Assembly (NCBI GenBank): GCA_903887975.1
Contig: CAISSD010000194.1
Coordinates: 1 to 24,731 of the forward strand
DNA length: 24,731 nt
DNA from: an uncultured Legionellaceae bacterium
GTDB taxonomy: Bacteria; Pseudomonadota; Gammaproteobacteria; Legionellales; Legionellaceae
Direction of reading: 5' to 3'
Shown here: positions 1 through 7,599 of the stretch, piece by piece
How the letters are laid out: each line of letters opens with the position of its first letter
Position numbering within the stretch: position 1 is the stretch's first letter
The notes under the pieces: generated by a model
The model's database searches: none
The model's input: only the letters and a program-made list of their open reading frames with translations
What the model was told of the DNA's origin: nothing
Program-made: the position numbers and the translations under genes

Positions 1-29
1 AAATAATCTTTTTTCTGTTCAGGGCCCAA

Positions 30-71
30 CCCTTCGAGACGCGTGCTACGCACGCTCCTCAGGGCGAACGG
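30..71. repeat. REP-like palindromic intergenic element
   Basis: An imperfect palindrome able to form one long hairpin. The inner stem is GCGTGC (41-46) with GCACGC (50-55) around the loop TAC. An outer stem pairs GAG (36-38) with CTC (58-60) and CCC (30-32) with GGG (62-64). The half-motifs CCCTTCGAGAC and CCTCAGGGCGAACGG resemble those of dispersed intergenic palindromes in many proteobacterial genomes (recalled, not searched). Only one copy lies in this window, so its repetitive nature is inferred. Confidence 0.5.
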
Positions 72-207
72 ATTAAGGAAAAATGGATAAAGTCGAGTTC
101 GTAGGATTTAAAATCTTCTAAAGACATTATGATTGCGGGCTTGCCCTTTTGACGGGTACTTATTATTGTACGCAATATTTAATGATATTCTTGCGTGTCA
201 CAAGTCC

Positions 208-237
208 TTGCTAATGCGTTTCAAATTGTGTTATTAT
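208..237 (+). promoter_or_regulatory. Putative sigma70 promoter for the membrane-protein gene
   Basis: TTGCTA (208-213) and TATTAT (232-237) are separated by 18 bp. A transcript would start near 244, which is downstream of the ATG at 239 and upstream of the ATG at 272. This favours 272 as the translation start. The remaining sequence from 1 to 207 holds the palindrome at 30-71 and otherwise nothing I can assign. Confidence 0.4.
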
Positions 238-271
238 TATGCAATGTTCGTTTATTTTTCAAACACATGCC

Positions 272-1525
272 ATGACCGACTTTCATTCTCGACCCGCTTC
301 TCTATTGGCACATCGCCAGCAATTTTTCAAAAAATCAGATTTATCGATTAAAAATCTGCACCGTCTTGAGATCGATCCTATTTTTGTTGGCGAACATAGA
401 GTTACTATAGAGCGCGCTATGGATAACTATTGGACTGTTATCAAAAATAATCCAGAACAATTGAACGAACAAGATGTTTTGTATTGTTTGCACTTAAGTG
501 GGATTTTGCATGTCTATTATGCTGATTATGACAATCAATTAAAAGAACAGCACGCTGCTTTGGTTTGGTGTGAACTGGATAATTTATTACAAAATAAGAA
601 ACTTAGTCTGCCAGTATTGCCAACAAGGCTTGAACAATTAACCAAAGATACCGAAGACTTTTTTTTCATGTGGGCGCATACCTCCGCGATACAATCCTGG
701 GTTTCATGGCTCAACATGCAACGACTTTCTGTAACGTTTTCAAGGTTATATTGGTCGGAATATGCTAAGCCAAATCACCCCTTTATTCCCTTAATGCCCT
801 TTTTTAATGCCTTAAGTGTGGGGCTTTTTGCCATTCGAATCTCAATTAATCTGGCGATGATCTTAAAACATACGGTTTTGGGGCAAGAAGGAACATGGTT
901 TGAGCGCTTGATGATCGAAGCTCAGTGTCGTCATTGGGTGATGGTTAATGACGTTCTTTGGGGGCTTATCAACACGCTGACCAATTATAATATGGTTTCA
1001 GCGAATGCTGCTGGTAATCTTCTTGGCGTAGGGTTATTCATTGATTTTACTTGGTTGATTTGGTCTTATCATTTGGAGTATGGTTTGTATCAAGAACAAA
1101 AAAAGGGACTTGATGGTGCGTTTTTGGCACAAGTTGAGGCTAAATGGCAACATAAGCAAGCGGTATTGCACTGTTACATGCTCGCTGCTTCCGTGCTTTT
1201 TTTGGGTTATGGTTTGTCCATGCTTTGTCCTGCTTGGACCATCGCATCATTTTTGATCTGCCAAGTTGGGGTTTCTTTGTACTGCTCTGGTGAACAATAT
1301 GCCGCGTGGGCGCAATCAAACAGCGAAAAAGACCGAGATCTTTTTGTTGCAAGTTGCACGGAGAACACCATTATCCCCTTAATCATCATGGGTGTTTGTG
1401 CGCTAAATTGGGAAGCAGCATTGTTGGTGTTTGTGTTTTACCAAGGTTACAAGTATGTCAGTCAATTGCCAGAGCCTGGCGAGGATGAATCATTCATTTG
1501 GGATGCATTGGGGTATAAACCCTGA
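272..1525 (+). CDS. Multi-pass inner-membrane protein of unknown function
   Basis: I do not recognise this family. The 417-residue product has a mostly soluble N-terminal part of about 170 residues, rich in aromatic and charged residues. A membrane part follows, with about five to seven hydrophobic segments, roughly at residues 175-200, 225-270 (probably two), 297-340 (two) and 365-395. No signal peptide and no catalytic motif are visible. The frame is open from an ATG at 239; I chose 272 because the best promoter would start transcription after 239. No good Shine-Dalgarno sequence precedes either ATG. The last 64 nt overlap the 3' end of the convergent astacin gene, which is unusual. The gene appears monocistronic. 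It is confidently coding because of its length and coherent membrane profile. Confidence 0.75.
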   Translation: MTDFHSRPASLLAHRQQFFKKSDLSIKNLHRLEIDPIFVGEHRVTIERAMDNYWTVIKNNPEQLNEQDVLYCLHLSGILHVYYADYDNQLKEQHAALVWCELDNLLQNKKLSLPVLPTRLEQLTKDTEDFFFMWAHTSAIQSWVSWLNMQRLSVTFSRLYWSEYAKPNHPFIPLMPFFNALSVGLFAIRISINLAMILKHTVLGQEGTWFERLMIEAQCRHWVMVNDVLWGLINTLTNYNMVSANAAGNLLGVGLFIDFTWLIWSYHLEYGLYQEQKKGLDGAFLAQVEAKWQHKQAVLHCYMLAASVLFLGYGLSMLCPAWTIASFLICQVGVSLYCSGEQYAAWAQSNSEKDRDLFVASCTENTIIPLIIMGVCALNWEAALLVFVFYQGYKYVSQLPEPGEDESFIWDALGYKP

Positions 1526-2307
1526 ACCGCTGCAATATCTTTTTCACTCAATTGAATGCGTTGTCCAATTTCAACATTGGGTTTGATGGGAATAATGGTT
1601 TTCTCGCCATTAATGGAAAAAGCATAGGCTGAATAATGCATGATGGATTGATAGTCATAGTCACCGAAGTCTTTTCCATTGGATAAATATTGACTAAAAT
1701 TATATTGATTGATTTCGGAAATATTATCCCAAATGATGGCAACATAACGATCGCGATCGCGCCGCGATTGTTCGTGCCATAGGCCCAATGTATGCCCAAT
1801 TTCATGGACAATACTCATGGTATTGCAGCGTGATGCAAGTTTTATTTCTTGTTCCCCACCTTGCATGCCGACGTGAGATGCACAAAGGGTGCCACCAGCA
1901 GGCGTGAATAAAACATAATTGGGATGATTTTCTTTTTCATCTTCATGAAGCTCAATAAAACGCACATGGGTTTTTTGATGCCATAAATCCATGGCATCAA
2001 GCGCATACAATTGACTTAACGCAGGGAAATTGGGTGCAAATTTGTAGGGAATGGTGCTGTTTGGCCAGGGTTCTCCGCCAAGACGAGGCATGATGATGGC
2101 GCCTTTGATGGCGGGGTCTGATTTTGGGAGCAGAATGTCGCCTTCTATCGTGTTGACACCATGGTTTTGTACGTAAATGATTTCTTGGGCTTTGCTGTTG
2201 GATGTTTTTATCCACGCATGGTGCAGTGACGCGCCCAAAACCCATGAAATGGGGCTACAAAAAATAAATGTGATTAGCGTTTGAGGGATAAAATATAATT
2301 TTTTCAT
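1462..2307 (-). CDS. Secreted astacin-family (M12A) zinc metalloprotease
   Basis: Predicted zinc endopeptidase exported by the Sec system. Residues 1-25 form a signal peptide that could be cleaved after VLGA. A short pro-like region leads to the astacin domain from about residue 70. The extended zinc motif HEIGHTLGLWHEQ spans 168-180 (ligands His168, His172, His178; catalytic Glu169) and is followed by an Arg/Asp-rich stretch. The Met-turn SIMHY is at 221-225, with Tyr225 the fifth-ligand tyrosine. Cys142 and Cys161 probably match the second astacin disulfide; partners for the first seem absent. The start codon overlaps the rsmI stop by 4 nt, so the two are translationally coupled. The tail beyond the catalytic domain is short and Ser/Gly/Asn-rich, and it overlaps the convergent membrane-protein gene. 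Legionella LegP is an astacin effector; homology to it is only family-level here. Confidence 0.9.
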   Translation of the reverse strand: MKKLYFIPQTLITFIFCSPISWVLGASLHHAWIKTSNSKAQEIIYVQNHGVNTIEGDILLPKSDPAIKGAIIMPRLGGEPWPNSTIPYKFAPNFPALSQLYALDAMDLWHQKTHVRFIELHEDEKENHPNYVLFTPAGGTLCASHVGMQGGEQEIKLASRCNTMSIVHEIGHTLGLWHEQSRRDRDRYVAIIWDNISEINQYNFSQYLSNGKDFGDYDYQSIMHYSAYAFSINGEKTIIPIKPNVEIGQRIQLSEKDIAAVQGLYPNASQMNDSSSPGSGN

Positions 2308-3170
2308 GATTCTGACGCATTGATACTTAAAGCCAGTTTATAAAGTCGGTTTTTTTGAATACCGGTTAATTTGGTTGCCAATTTAACAGCTTTAGCCATA
2401 GGAAGTTCTTCCAATAATAGCGATAGTGTTTTTAGAGTTTGAGCGTCTTCGTTGGTGTTTTCAATATGGACTTTGGGGGGTAGCAGTAAGACAAACTCTC
2501 CATTGCAATGTTTTTCGTTGGATGTTAACCATGTGTTGATGTTGATGCTGGTGTCTGATTGAAAGTATTCATGCGTTTTGGTGAGCTCTTTGGCCAAGAC
2601 CATGGGATAATCTTCACCAAAAATAGTCATGATGTCATTCATGCACGCTAAAATCCTATGGGTTGATTCATACACCACAACCGTATGATTGAATGCCCCA
2701 ATCTCGGCTAATTTTTGTTGGCGTGCGGATTTTTTGGCGGGTAAAAACCCAAAAAAAGTAAATGCATCACAAGGAACTCCAGCTGCGGATAAAGCCGTGA
2801 TGATGGCACAAGGTCCTGGTATGGGGGTAACAGGAATATTGGCCTCTCGCGCTTGATGAACCAAAGGATAACCCGGATCGCTAATCAGTGGTGTACCGGC
2901 ATCGCTAATGAGTGCAAAATTGGTACCCATAAGCAATGATTCAAGAATGGATTTTGTTTTTTCCATTTCATTGTGGGCATGTAGTGAAATTAAAGGCTTA
3001 TGGATGCCTAAGTCTTTGAGTAGGCCCCCAGAATGCCTGGTATCTTCAGCCAAAATTTTATCAACCGATTGTAATGTACTCAATGCACGTAACCCAATGT
3101 CTTGACGATTGCCAATTGGGGTGGCCACAATATAAAGTGTACCAACAGTTCTTGCTGAAGCTGTTGTCAT
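2304..3170 (-). CDS. rsmI: 16S rRNA (cytidine1402-2'-O)-methyltransferase RsmI
   Basis: SAM-dependent methyltransferase that 2'-O-methylates C1402 in the ribosomal decoding centre. The 288 residues are the normal family length. Family signatures are visible in order: TLYIVATPIGNRQDIGLRAL near the N terminus, the EDTRHSGGLL motif, ISDAGTPLISDPGYPLV (the SAM-binding loop), PIPGPCAIITALSAAGVP, and FFGFLPAK. An AGGA Shine-Dalgarno sits a few bases before the ATG at 3170. The gene is divergent from lpoA with only about 37 bp between start codons, the same rsmI/lpoA arrangement as in E. coli. It is followed by the astacin gene with a 4-nt overlap. Confidence 0.96.
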   Translation of the reverse strand: MTTASARTVGTLYIVATPIGNRQDIGLRALSTLQSVDKILAEDTRHSGGLLKDLGIHKPLISLHAHNEMEKTKSILESLLMGTNFALISDAGTPLISDPGYPLVHQAREANIPVTPIPGPCAIITALSAAGVPCDAFTFFGFLPAKKSARQQKLAEIGAFNHTVVVYESTHRILACMNDIMTIFGEDYPMVLAKELTKTHEYFQSDTSININTWLTSNEKHCNGEFVLLLPPKVHIENTNEDAQTLKTLSLLLEELPMAKAVKLATKLTGIQKNRLYKLALSINASES

Positions 3171-3207
3171 GGTTTATCCTTTCGTGAACTTGTGTTTGGG
3201 ATGGATT

Positions 3208-5019
3208 ATGACGATCATGCGCCTTATTATACGTCTTTTTAATTGTTTTTTTATCATCATACTTGCGGCTCTGCTTTCTCAGTGTACACAAATCACGTCC
3301 TCAGAAGAAAGTGCGTTGCATTCACAAAAAAATAAATCTGGATTGCCAAGTCCTTATACCATGCCTGCTTCGGCTTATTTGGCCATGGCCGCCAATCAAT
3401 CCGGGCAGGAAAAAGCATCGCTACAGTTATTGGCCGCTGGTCGATTGGTGGTTGATGGACAATGGCATCAAGCTTTAGACATTCTATCACAAATGGGTGC
3501 CGTGTCGCCTTTATTGATGGATCAAAAAAGCATATTGCTGGCAAAAATTGATTTGATTCGAGACAACCCACAGGCTTCAATTATTCAATTATCCAAAGTT
3601 TCGGATGTACATGCATTGTCATTGTATTTTCAGGCCCAATTTCATGAGATTTTGGCGCAGTGCTATCAAGCGGTTGGTCATGTTGGTGAGTCGATTCATG
3701 AGCGCATGAAGTTGGATAAGATCCTTCCTGATCCCCAATCGTTAGAAAATAATCGTCGTGTTTTATGGTTGTCCTTGGTCAAGATGTCACCGGCTGATTT
3801 ACAAACATTGTCCATCGAAGCGCGTGAAGGCTCTACTTTGGCGGGTTGGTTGCAATTGGCATTGATATCACAACAATCTTTATCAGCCAAACAATTGTTG
3901 GCTGCAATTAAAGCATGGCAAGAAGCGTATCCCCTGCATCCTGGTCGCTCTATTTTACCAAAGCCATTGGATTCAGTAACGTCAAGTCTTTTTGCCACAC
4001 CACAAAATATTGCGTTGCTGTTGCCCATGAGTGGTAGTCTCGCAGGACCAGGTGGTGCCATTCGAGATGGGTTTATGGCTGCACTTCATGAAGCCAATGG
4101 AACTGAATCTGGTGTTCATGTTTATGATACAGAGCATGCCGATGTTAAGGCTTTGTACCAACAAGCAGTGGAAGAAGGCGCGGACTATATCGTTGGCCCA
4201 TTAACCAAACAAGATGTTGCGATGCTGATGCATATGAAACATCCAGTGCCAACGGTTTTTTTGAATGATTTGAATGAAGCCAGTGGATTTAATACTTATC
4301 AGTTTGGATTGTCCCCGGCTTATGAAGCGCGTCAAGTTGCGGTTGCAGCGCACAAACGAGGGTTATCAAAGGCCTTGGTGATTGCGCCTATGGGTGTTTG
4401 GGGTGATGAAGTTGTCGCGGCGTTTAAGCAGCAATGGCAAATCGTTGGTGGAAGCATTGTTGATGAATTGCATTATCAAGCCGATGAGGACTTAAATATT
4501 GCGGTGCGAAATTTTTTGCAGGTGACCCACGTTGATGCCATGACACATCATGTTAAACCAACCAAAGGCGCGCATCCACAAGCACATCCGACGCGAAGAG
4601 AAGATTTTGATGTGGTGTTTTTATTGGCCTATCCCAGTAAAGCGCGTCAAATCATGCCGTTGTTGAAGTATTATTATGTCACACGCACACCAGTTTATGC
4701 CATTTCTAGTGTTTATGCGGGCGTTGTCAATACCATGGAAGATAGAGATTTGGATTCGATTATTTTTTGTGACATGCCATGGATGTTCACGCATCAACGT
4801 GGCAATCGAAATTGGCCGGAGCAACTGAACAGTTATCAGCGTTTGTTTGCATTGGGTTTTGATGCCTATCGATTGTCGACCCAACTGAATCGTTTGTTGT
4901 TGTTTCCTGCCATGGGGTTTAGTGATAAAACTGGTGTTTTGTATTTAAACGCCAATCACCAAATCACGAGGCTTTTAACTTGGGGACAGTTCAAACAAGG
5001 TGTTGCCACGCCTTTATGA
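3208..5019 (+). CDS. lpoA: Outer-membrane lipoprotein activator of PBP1a, LpoA
   Basis: Lipoprotein that activates the bifunctional peptidoglycan synthase PBP1a from the outer membrane. The 603-residue protein begins with a lipoprotein signal ending in a lipobox LLSQC (Cys26). A helical TPR-like N-terminal half follows, to about residue 250. The C-terminal half is a periplasmic-binding-protein-like domain opening with NIALLLPMSGSLAGPGG, as in the LppC/LpoA family. An ATG at 3169 lies in frame, but it overlaps the rsmI start codon and would put extra residues before the signal. The ATG at 3208, preceded by GGGATGG, fits better, and 3217 is a third option. In E. coli this gene is followed by yraN and diaA. 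Here it converges on psd with a 6-nt overlap, so that downstream context is lost. Confidence 0.93.
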   Translation: MTIMRLIIRLFNCFFIIILAALLSQCTQITSSEESALHSQKNKSGLPSPYTMPASAYLAMAANQSGQEKASLQLLAAGRLVVDGQWHQALDILSQMGAVSPLLMDQKSILLAKIDLIRDNPQASIIQLSKVSDVHALSLYFQAQFHEILAQCYQAVGHVGESIHERMKLDKILPDPQSLENNRRVLWLSLVKMSPADLQTLSIEAREGSTLAGWLQLALISQQSLSAKQLLAAIKAWQEAYPLHPGRSILPKPLDSVTSSLFATPQNIALLLPMSGSLAGPGGAIRDGFMAALHEANGTESGVHVYDTEHADVKALYQQAVEEGADYIVGPLTKQDVAMLMHMKHPVPTVFLNDLNEASGFNTYQFGLSPAYEARQVAVAAHKRGLSKALVIAPMGVWGDEVVAAFKQQWQIVGGSIVDELHYQADEDLNIAVRNFLQVTHVDAMTHHVKPTKGAHPQAHPTRREDFDVVFLLAYPSKARQIMPLLKYYYVTRTPVYAISSVYAGVVNTMEDRDLDSIIFCDMPWMFTHQRGNRNWPEQLNSYQRLFALGFDAYRLSTQLNRLLLFPAMGFSDKTGVLYLNANHQITRLLTWGQFKQGVATPL

Positions 5020-5859
5020 TTTTGTCAGGGCTTCAAATAATTGTATGGGTTTCCCACTTGAAGCTAGTGTTTGCCAATCCTCGGCTAGATTTTTGGCAAA
5101 TAAGACAATCACGGTTGAACCCAATTTAAAATAACCCAATTCATCACATTGTCTTAGTGTGATGGATTCATCATGGGGTTGCTCTAAAATCATGGGTTTG
5201 GATTGGTGGGCAATATCCCCATGCCATCGGGTACCAATTTTGCCCACAATGGCAGCACCCACCAAAACCATGGCCATGAGCCCAAGTGGGGTATCAAACA
5301 GGGCCACCAAGCGTTCGTTTTTTGAAAACAATTGAGGGATCACTTGAACCGTGGCAGGCTGTACGGAGAAAAATTTTCCAGGAACATAGAGCAATTTTTT
5401 TAACGTTCCATCAATGGGCATATGAATACGGTGATAGTCTTTGGGGGATAAATAAAACGTTGCAAAAAATCCATCTTCAAAATTTTTCGCAAGCGATTCA
5501 TTGCATGCCAATAGCGATTGAACACTGTAGTGCCAGCCTTTGGCTTGTAATAATTGGCCTTGGGTGATGGGGCCTTTTTCGCTAAGAACACCATCAACAG
5601 GCGAGACCACGGATGCATGGGCTTTTGGTCGAACGCCGGGTTTTAAGCGCCGAATAAAAAAATCATTAAAACAGGCATAATTTCTTGGGTTTTCTTCTTG
5701 GGCATCAGACATATTGACTTGATATTGACGAACAAAGCGTTCAATCAAATGGTTTTTGATCCACGTGGTTTTGATGTTCGCCATAAAGCCGGCAAATAAA
5801 TTCAGTTCTTTTTTGGGAATAAAAAATTGCGGTAGGGTTTTTATATAATGTTTTATCAT
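5014..5859 (-). CDS. psd: Phosphatidylserine decarboxylase proenzyme
   Basis: Converts phosphatidylserine to phosphatidylethanolamine at the inner membrane. It is a self-cleaving pyruvoyl enzyme. The processing motif LGST lies in GYFKLGSTVIVLF; cleavage before Ser248 would give a 34-residue alpha chain with the pyruvoyl group and a beta chain of 247 residues. Other family landmarks are FNDFFIRRLKPGVRP, VVSPVDGVLSE, SPKDYHRIHMPIDG and the VGAAIVGKIGT segment. The frame is open upstream to about 5952. The start at 5859 (MIKHYIKTLPQFFIPKK) aligns with the known N terminus of the family and gives 281 residues, a normal length. No strong Shine-Dalgarno is visible. The gene is convergent with lpoA. 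Confidence 0.95.
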   Translation of the reverse strand: MIKHYIKTLPQFFIPKKELNLFAGFMANIKTTWIKNHLIERFVRQYQVNMSDAQEENPRNYACFNDFFIRRLKPGVRPKAHASVVSPVDGVLSEKGPITQGQLLQAKGWHYSVQSLLACNESLAKNFEDGFFATFYLSPKDYHRIHMPIDGTLKKLLYVPGKFFSVQPATVQVIPQLFSKNERLVALFDTPLGLMAMVLVGAAIVGKIGTRWHGDIAHQSKPMILEQPHDESITLRQCDELGYFKLGSTVIVLFAKNLAEDWQTLASSGKPIQLFEALTKS

Positions 5860-5894
5860 GATGGGTTGAAGTTCAATGTCGTACCAAACCGTAC

Positions 5895-5905
5895 AGTATA
5901 TACCA
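5895..5905 (-). promoter_or_regulatory. Possible extended -10 promoter element for psd
   Basis: Read on the - strand, the sequence is TGGTATATACT, which contains TATACT and a TG-type extension. Transcription would start about 30 nt before the psd ATG at 5859. No convincing -35 hexamer is present at 16-18 bp, so this is tentative. Confidence 0.3.
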
Positions 5906-5943
5906 AAACGCATCAAACTGCATTGATTTGGTTTGGTTTTTTG

Positions 5944-5976
5944 AACGCGCAAAATACCAGCAGGTTTTTGCGCGTT
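5944..5976. other. Strong inverted repeat between the small secreted-protein gene and psd
   Basis: AACGCGCAAAA (5944-5954) is the perfect reverse complement of TTTTGCGCGTT (5966-5976). ACC/GGT (5956-5958 with 5963-5965) extends the stem inward across one bulged T to an AGCA loop. It lies 7 nt beyond the stop of the - strand small gene, as a terminator would. However, on the - strand it is followed by CAAAAAAC, with no T run. On the + strand it is followed by GTTTTAGC, but no + strand gene ends here. It may be a weak or Rho-assisted terminator, an mRNA-end stabiliser, or a protein-binding site. Confidence 0.6.
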
Positions 5977-5983
5977 GTTTTAG

Positions 5984-6184
5984 CTATTTTGAAGGCAGAA
6001 TATTGTTTCTTTTTTCACAAAAGTCTTTGGGTGGTATTTTACAGTGGTGATTTGATTCTCTGCACCACTTGGTGGCTTTTTCAACGCATGCTTTTGATTC
6101 TTGTGAATCATAGTCATAAGCTGGCATTGCTGCATAAGCACATGCAACAAACATGGATACAAGTACAGCAATCATTTTTTTCAT
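5984..6184 (-). CDS. Small secreted four-cysteine protein
   Basis: I do not recognise a family. The 66-residue product starts with a clear signal peptide (MKKMIAVLVSMFVACAYA, cleavage near residue 18). The mature part of about 48 residues is hydrophilic and carries four cysteines at 33, 41, 48 and 56, spaced C-x7-C-x6-C-x7-C. That regular spacing suggests two disulfides in a helical hairpin in the periplasm or outside the cell. A good Shine-Dalgarno (AAAGGAT) precedes the ATG by about 7 nt, which supports real translation despite the length. The gene is divergent from the cold-shock-domain gene. A strong inverted repeat follows its stop codon. The function is unknown. Confidence 0.7.
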   Translation of the reverse strand: MKKMIAVLVSMFVACAYAAMPAYDYDSQESKACVEKATKWCRESNHHCKIPPKDFCEKRNNILPSK

Positions 6185-6325
6185 GATATTTATCCTTTTA
6201 TAGTGATTGTCTAATTATTTCTATCCTAATTTATTCTGGAATGCAACAACAAAGATATTGGCGAGCGTCACCATCAATGGTAATCTATGTGCGTTCATTT
6301 TACTTTAATCTTATAGGATACACTA

Positions 6326-6604
6326 ATGGGTGCAAAACAATTCATCAATTATTTATGGTCATTACTTGGTTTCAAAAAATCTGCGGGCTTAAGCACACAA
6401 TCAAAACGCGGAACCATTAAATTTTTTGACAAAAAAAAGCGATTTGGGTTTATTATTTCAGGAAAAAATGAATATTTTTTTCACGCGCAAGGCACCAATC
6501 CCAAAGATTTTAAAGGCTTACAAGATGGTGTTGCGGTGCGATTTGATGTGATACAAGGGAAAAAAGGCTTACAAGCCGATAATGTGGAGATTGTTAGGGG
6601 ATAA
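6326..6604 (+). CDS. Cold-shock-domain protein with N-terminal extension
   Basis: A 92-residue protein whose C-terminal part of about 65 residues is a CspA-type OB fold that binds single-stranded RNA or DNA. The domain starts at RGTIKFFDKKKRFGFI (RNP1-like KRFGFI at 38-43) and continues with EYFFHAQ (RNP2-like, about 49-55). About 27 residues precede the domain and include a hydrophobic stretch (FINYLWSLLGF); a standard CspA has almost none. TAGGAT serves as Shine-Dalgarno. The stop codon is only 4 nt from the moxR start, so this gene probably heads the MoxR/Bat operon. That placement is uncommon in my experience. In the 141-bp gap upstream I see only a short inverted repeat (ACCAT-CA-ATGGT, 6270-6281). 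Confidence 0.88.
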   Translation: MGAKQFINYLWSLLGFKKSAGLSTQSKRGTIKFFDKKKRFGFIISGKNEYFFHAQGTNPKDFKGLQDGVAVRFDVIQGKKGLQADNVEIVRG

Positions 6605-6608
6605 AATC

Positions 6609-7586
6609 ATGAAGGCCAAGCATTCGGTTCAAGAGCATTTGTTACAATTACAAACGCATTTAAATACCCGGATTTTGGGGCAAGAAAATTTAATTTTAAG
6701 ATTACTCATCGCTTTACTTGCCGATGGACATTTGTTGGTTGAGGGGGCGCCTGGCCTTGCCAAAACACGTGCTGTCAAAGAGCTTTCTTTGGGTGTTGAA
6801 GGCAGTTTTCATCGTATTCAATTTACCCCTGATTTGTTACCGGGCGATTTGACTGGAACCGATGTGTTTCATCCTGAAGACGGCTCTTTTGTGTTTCAAC
6901 CGGGGCCAATTTTTCATCATTTGCTGTTGGCTGATGAAATCAATCGAGCACCCGCTAAAGTTCAATCGGCTCTGTTGGAAGCCATGGCCGAGCGACAAGT
7001 CACCATTGGTGGAAAAACTTATCCGTTGCCAGAGCTTTTTTTGGTGATGGCCACCCAAAACCCCATCGAACACGAAGGAACATACCCTCTGCCTGAAGCG
7101 CAATTGGATCGGTTTTTAATGTATGTGACGGTCGACTATCCCAACGTGGCCGTTGAGCAAGCCATTTTATCTTTGGCGCGTTTGGAAGCGCAGCATGTTG
7201 CGTCATCCGCGCCTGCCATTAAGCCTTTAACTCAAGCGGTTTTATTTGAAGCGCGTCAAGACGTTTTGCGTGTTTTTACCAGTGAAGCTTTAGAGCAATA
7301 TTTGGTTCAATTGGTTGTTGCCACCCGAAATCCTTCGGTATTGAGCCAAGATTTGGCGCGATGGTTGCGTTTGGGCGCAAGCCCTAGAGCCACCATTGCG
7401 CTGGATAGGTGTGCAAAAGCGCACGCATGGCTTTGTGGGCGCGATTATGTCATGCCTGAGGATATTCACGCGATGGCTTATGATGTGTTGCGACATCGCA
7501 TTTTGCTAACGTTTGAAGCGCAAGCCGAAGGTATCTCTCCTGATGATTTCATCCATGAGTTATTACAATTGGTGGCTTTACCCTAA
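6609..7586 (+). CDS. MoxR-family AAA+ ATPase
   Basis: AAA+ chaperone-type ATPase thought to act with vWA proteins to mature or remodel envelope complexes. The 325 residues carry a Walker A GAPGLAKT (46-53), a Walker B region LLADEINRAPAKVQSALLEAM, and the MoxR signatures MATQNPIEHEGTYPLPEAQ and LDRFLM. The C-terminal lid domain contains RWLRLGASPRA. The frame is open from 6582, but the ATG at 6609 has AGGGG about 9 nt upstream and leaves no overlap with the preceding gene. The gene is followed after 13 nt by the DUF58 gene, its usual partner. Confidence 0.95.
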   Translation: MKAKHSVQEHLLQLQTHLNTRILGQENLILRLLIALLADGHLLVEGAPGLAKTRAVKELSLGVEGSFHRIQFTPDLLPGDLTGTDVFHPEDGSFVFQPGPIFHHLLLADEINRAPAKVQSALLEAMAERQVTIGGKTYPLPELFLVMATQNPIEHEGTYPLPEAQLDRFLMYVTVDYPNVAVEQAILSLARLEAQHVASSAPAIKPLTQAVLFEARQDVLRVFTSEALEQYLVQLVVATRNPSVLSQDLARWLRLGASPRATIALDRCAKAHAWLCGRDYVMPEDIHAMAYDVLRHRILLTFEAQAEGISPDDFIHELLQLVALP

Positions 7587-7599
7587 TGGGGCGTTCTTC

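Noticed and set aside
70..106. Four GGA triplets in a purine-rich stretch, considered as a second Csr-type RNA
   Set aside because: No promoter, hairpins or terminator frame them, and the triplets are not in loops.
125..156. GGGCTTGCCCTTTT considered as a terminator for a gene left of the window
   Set aside because: The stem would be only three pairs with a 4-nt loop, too weak to support.
3696..4061. A 121-codon - strand frame opposite lpoA
   Set aside because: It lies entirely within the well-supported lpoA gene and shows no coherent protein features.
5848..6186. A 112-codon + strand frame over the psd upstream region and the small secreted gene
   Set aside because: It is antisense to the better supported small gene, which has a signal peptide and a Shine-Dalgarno, and it lacks its own start signals.
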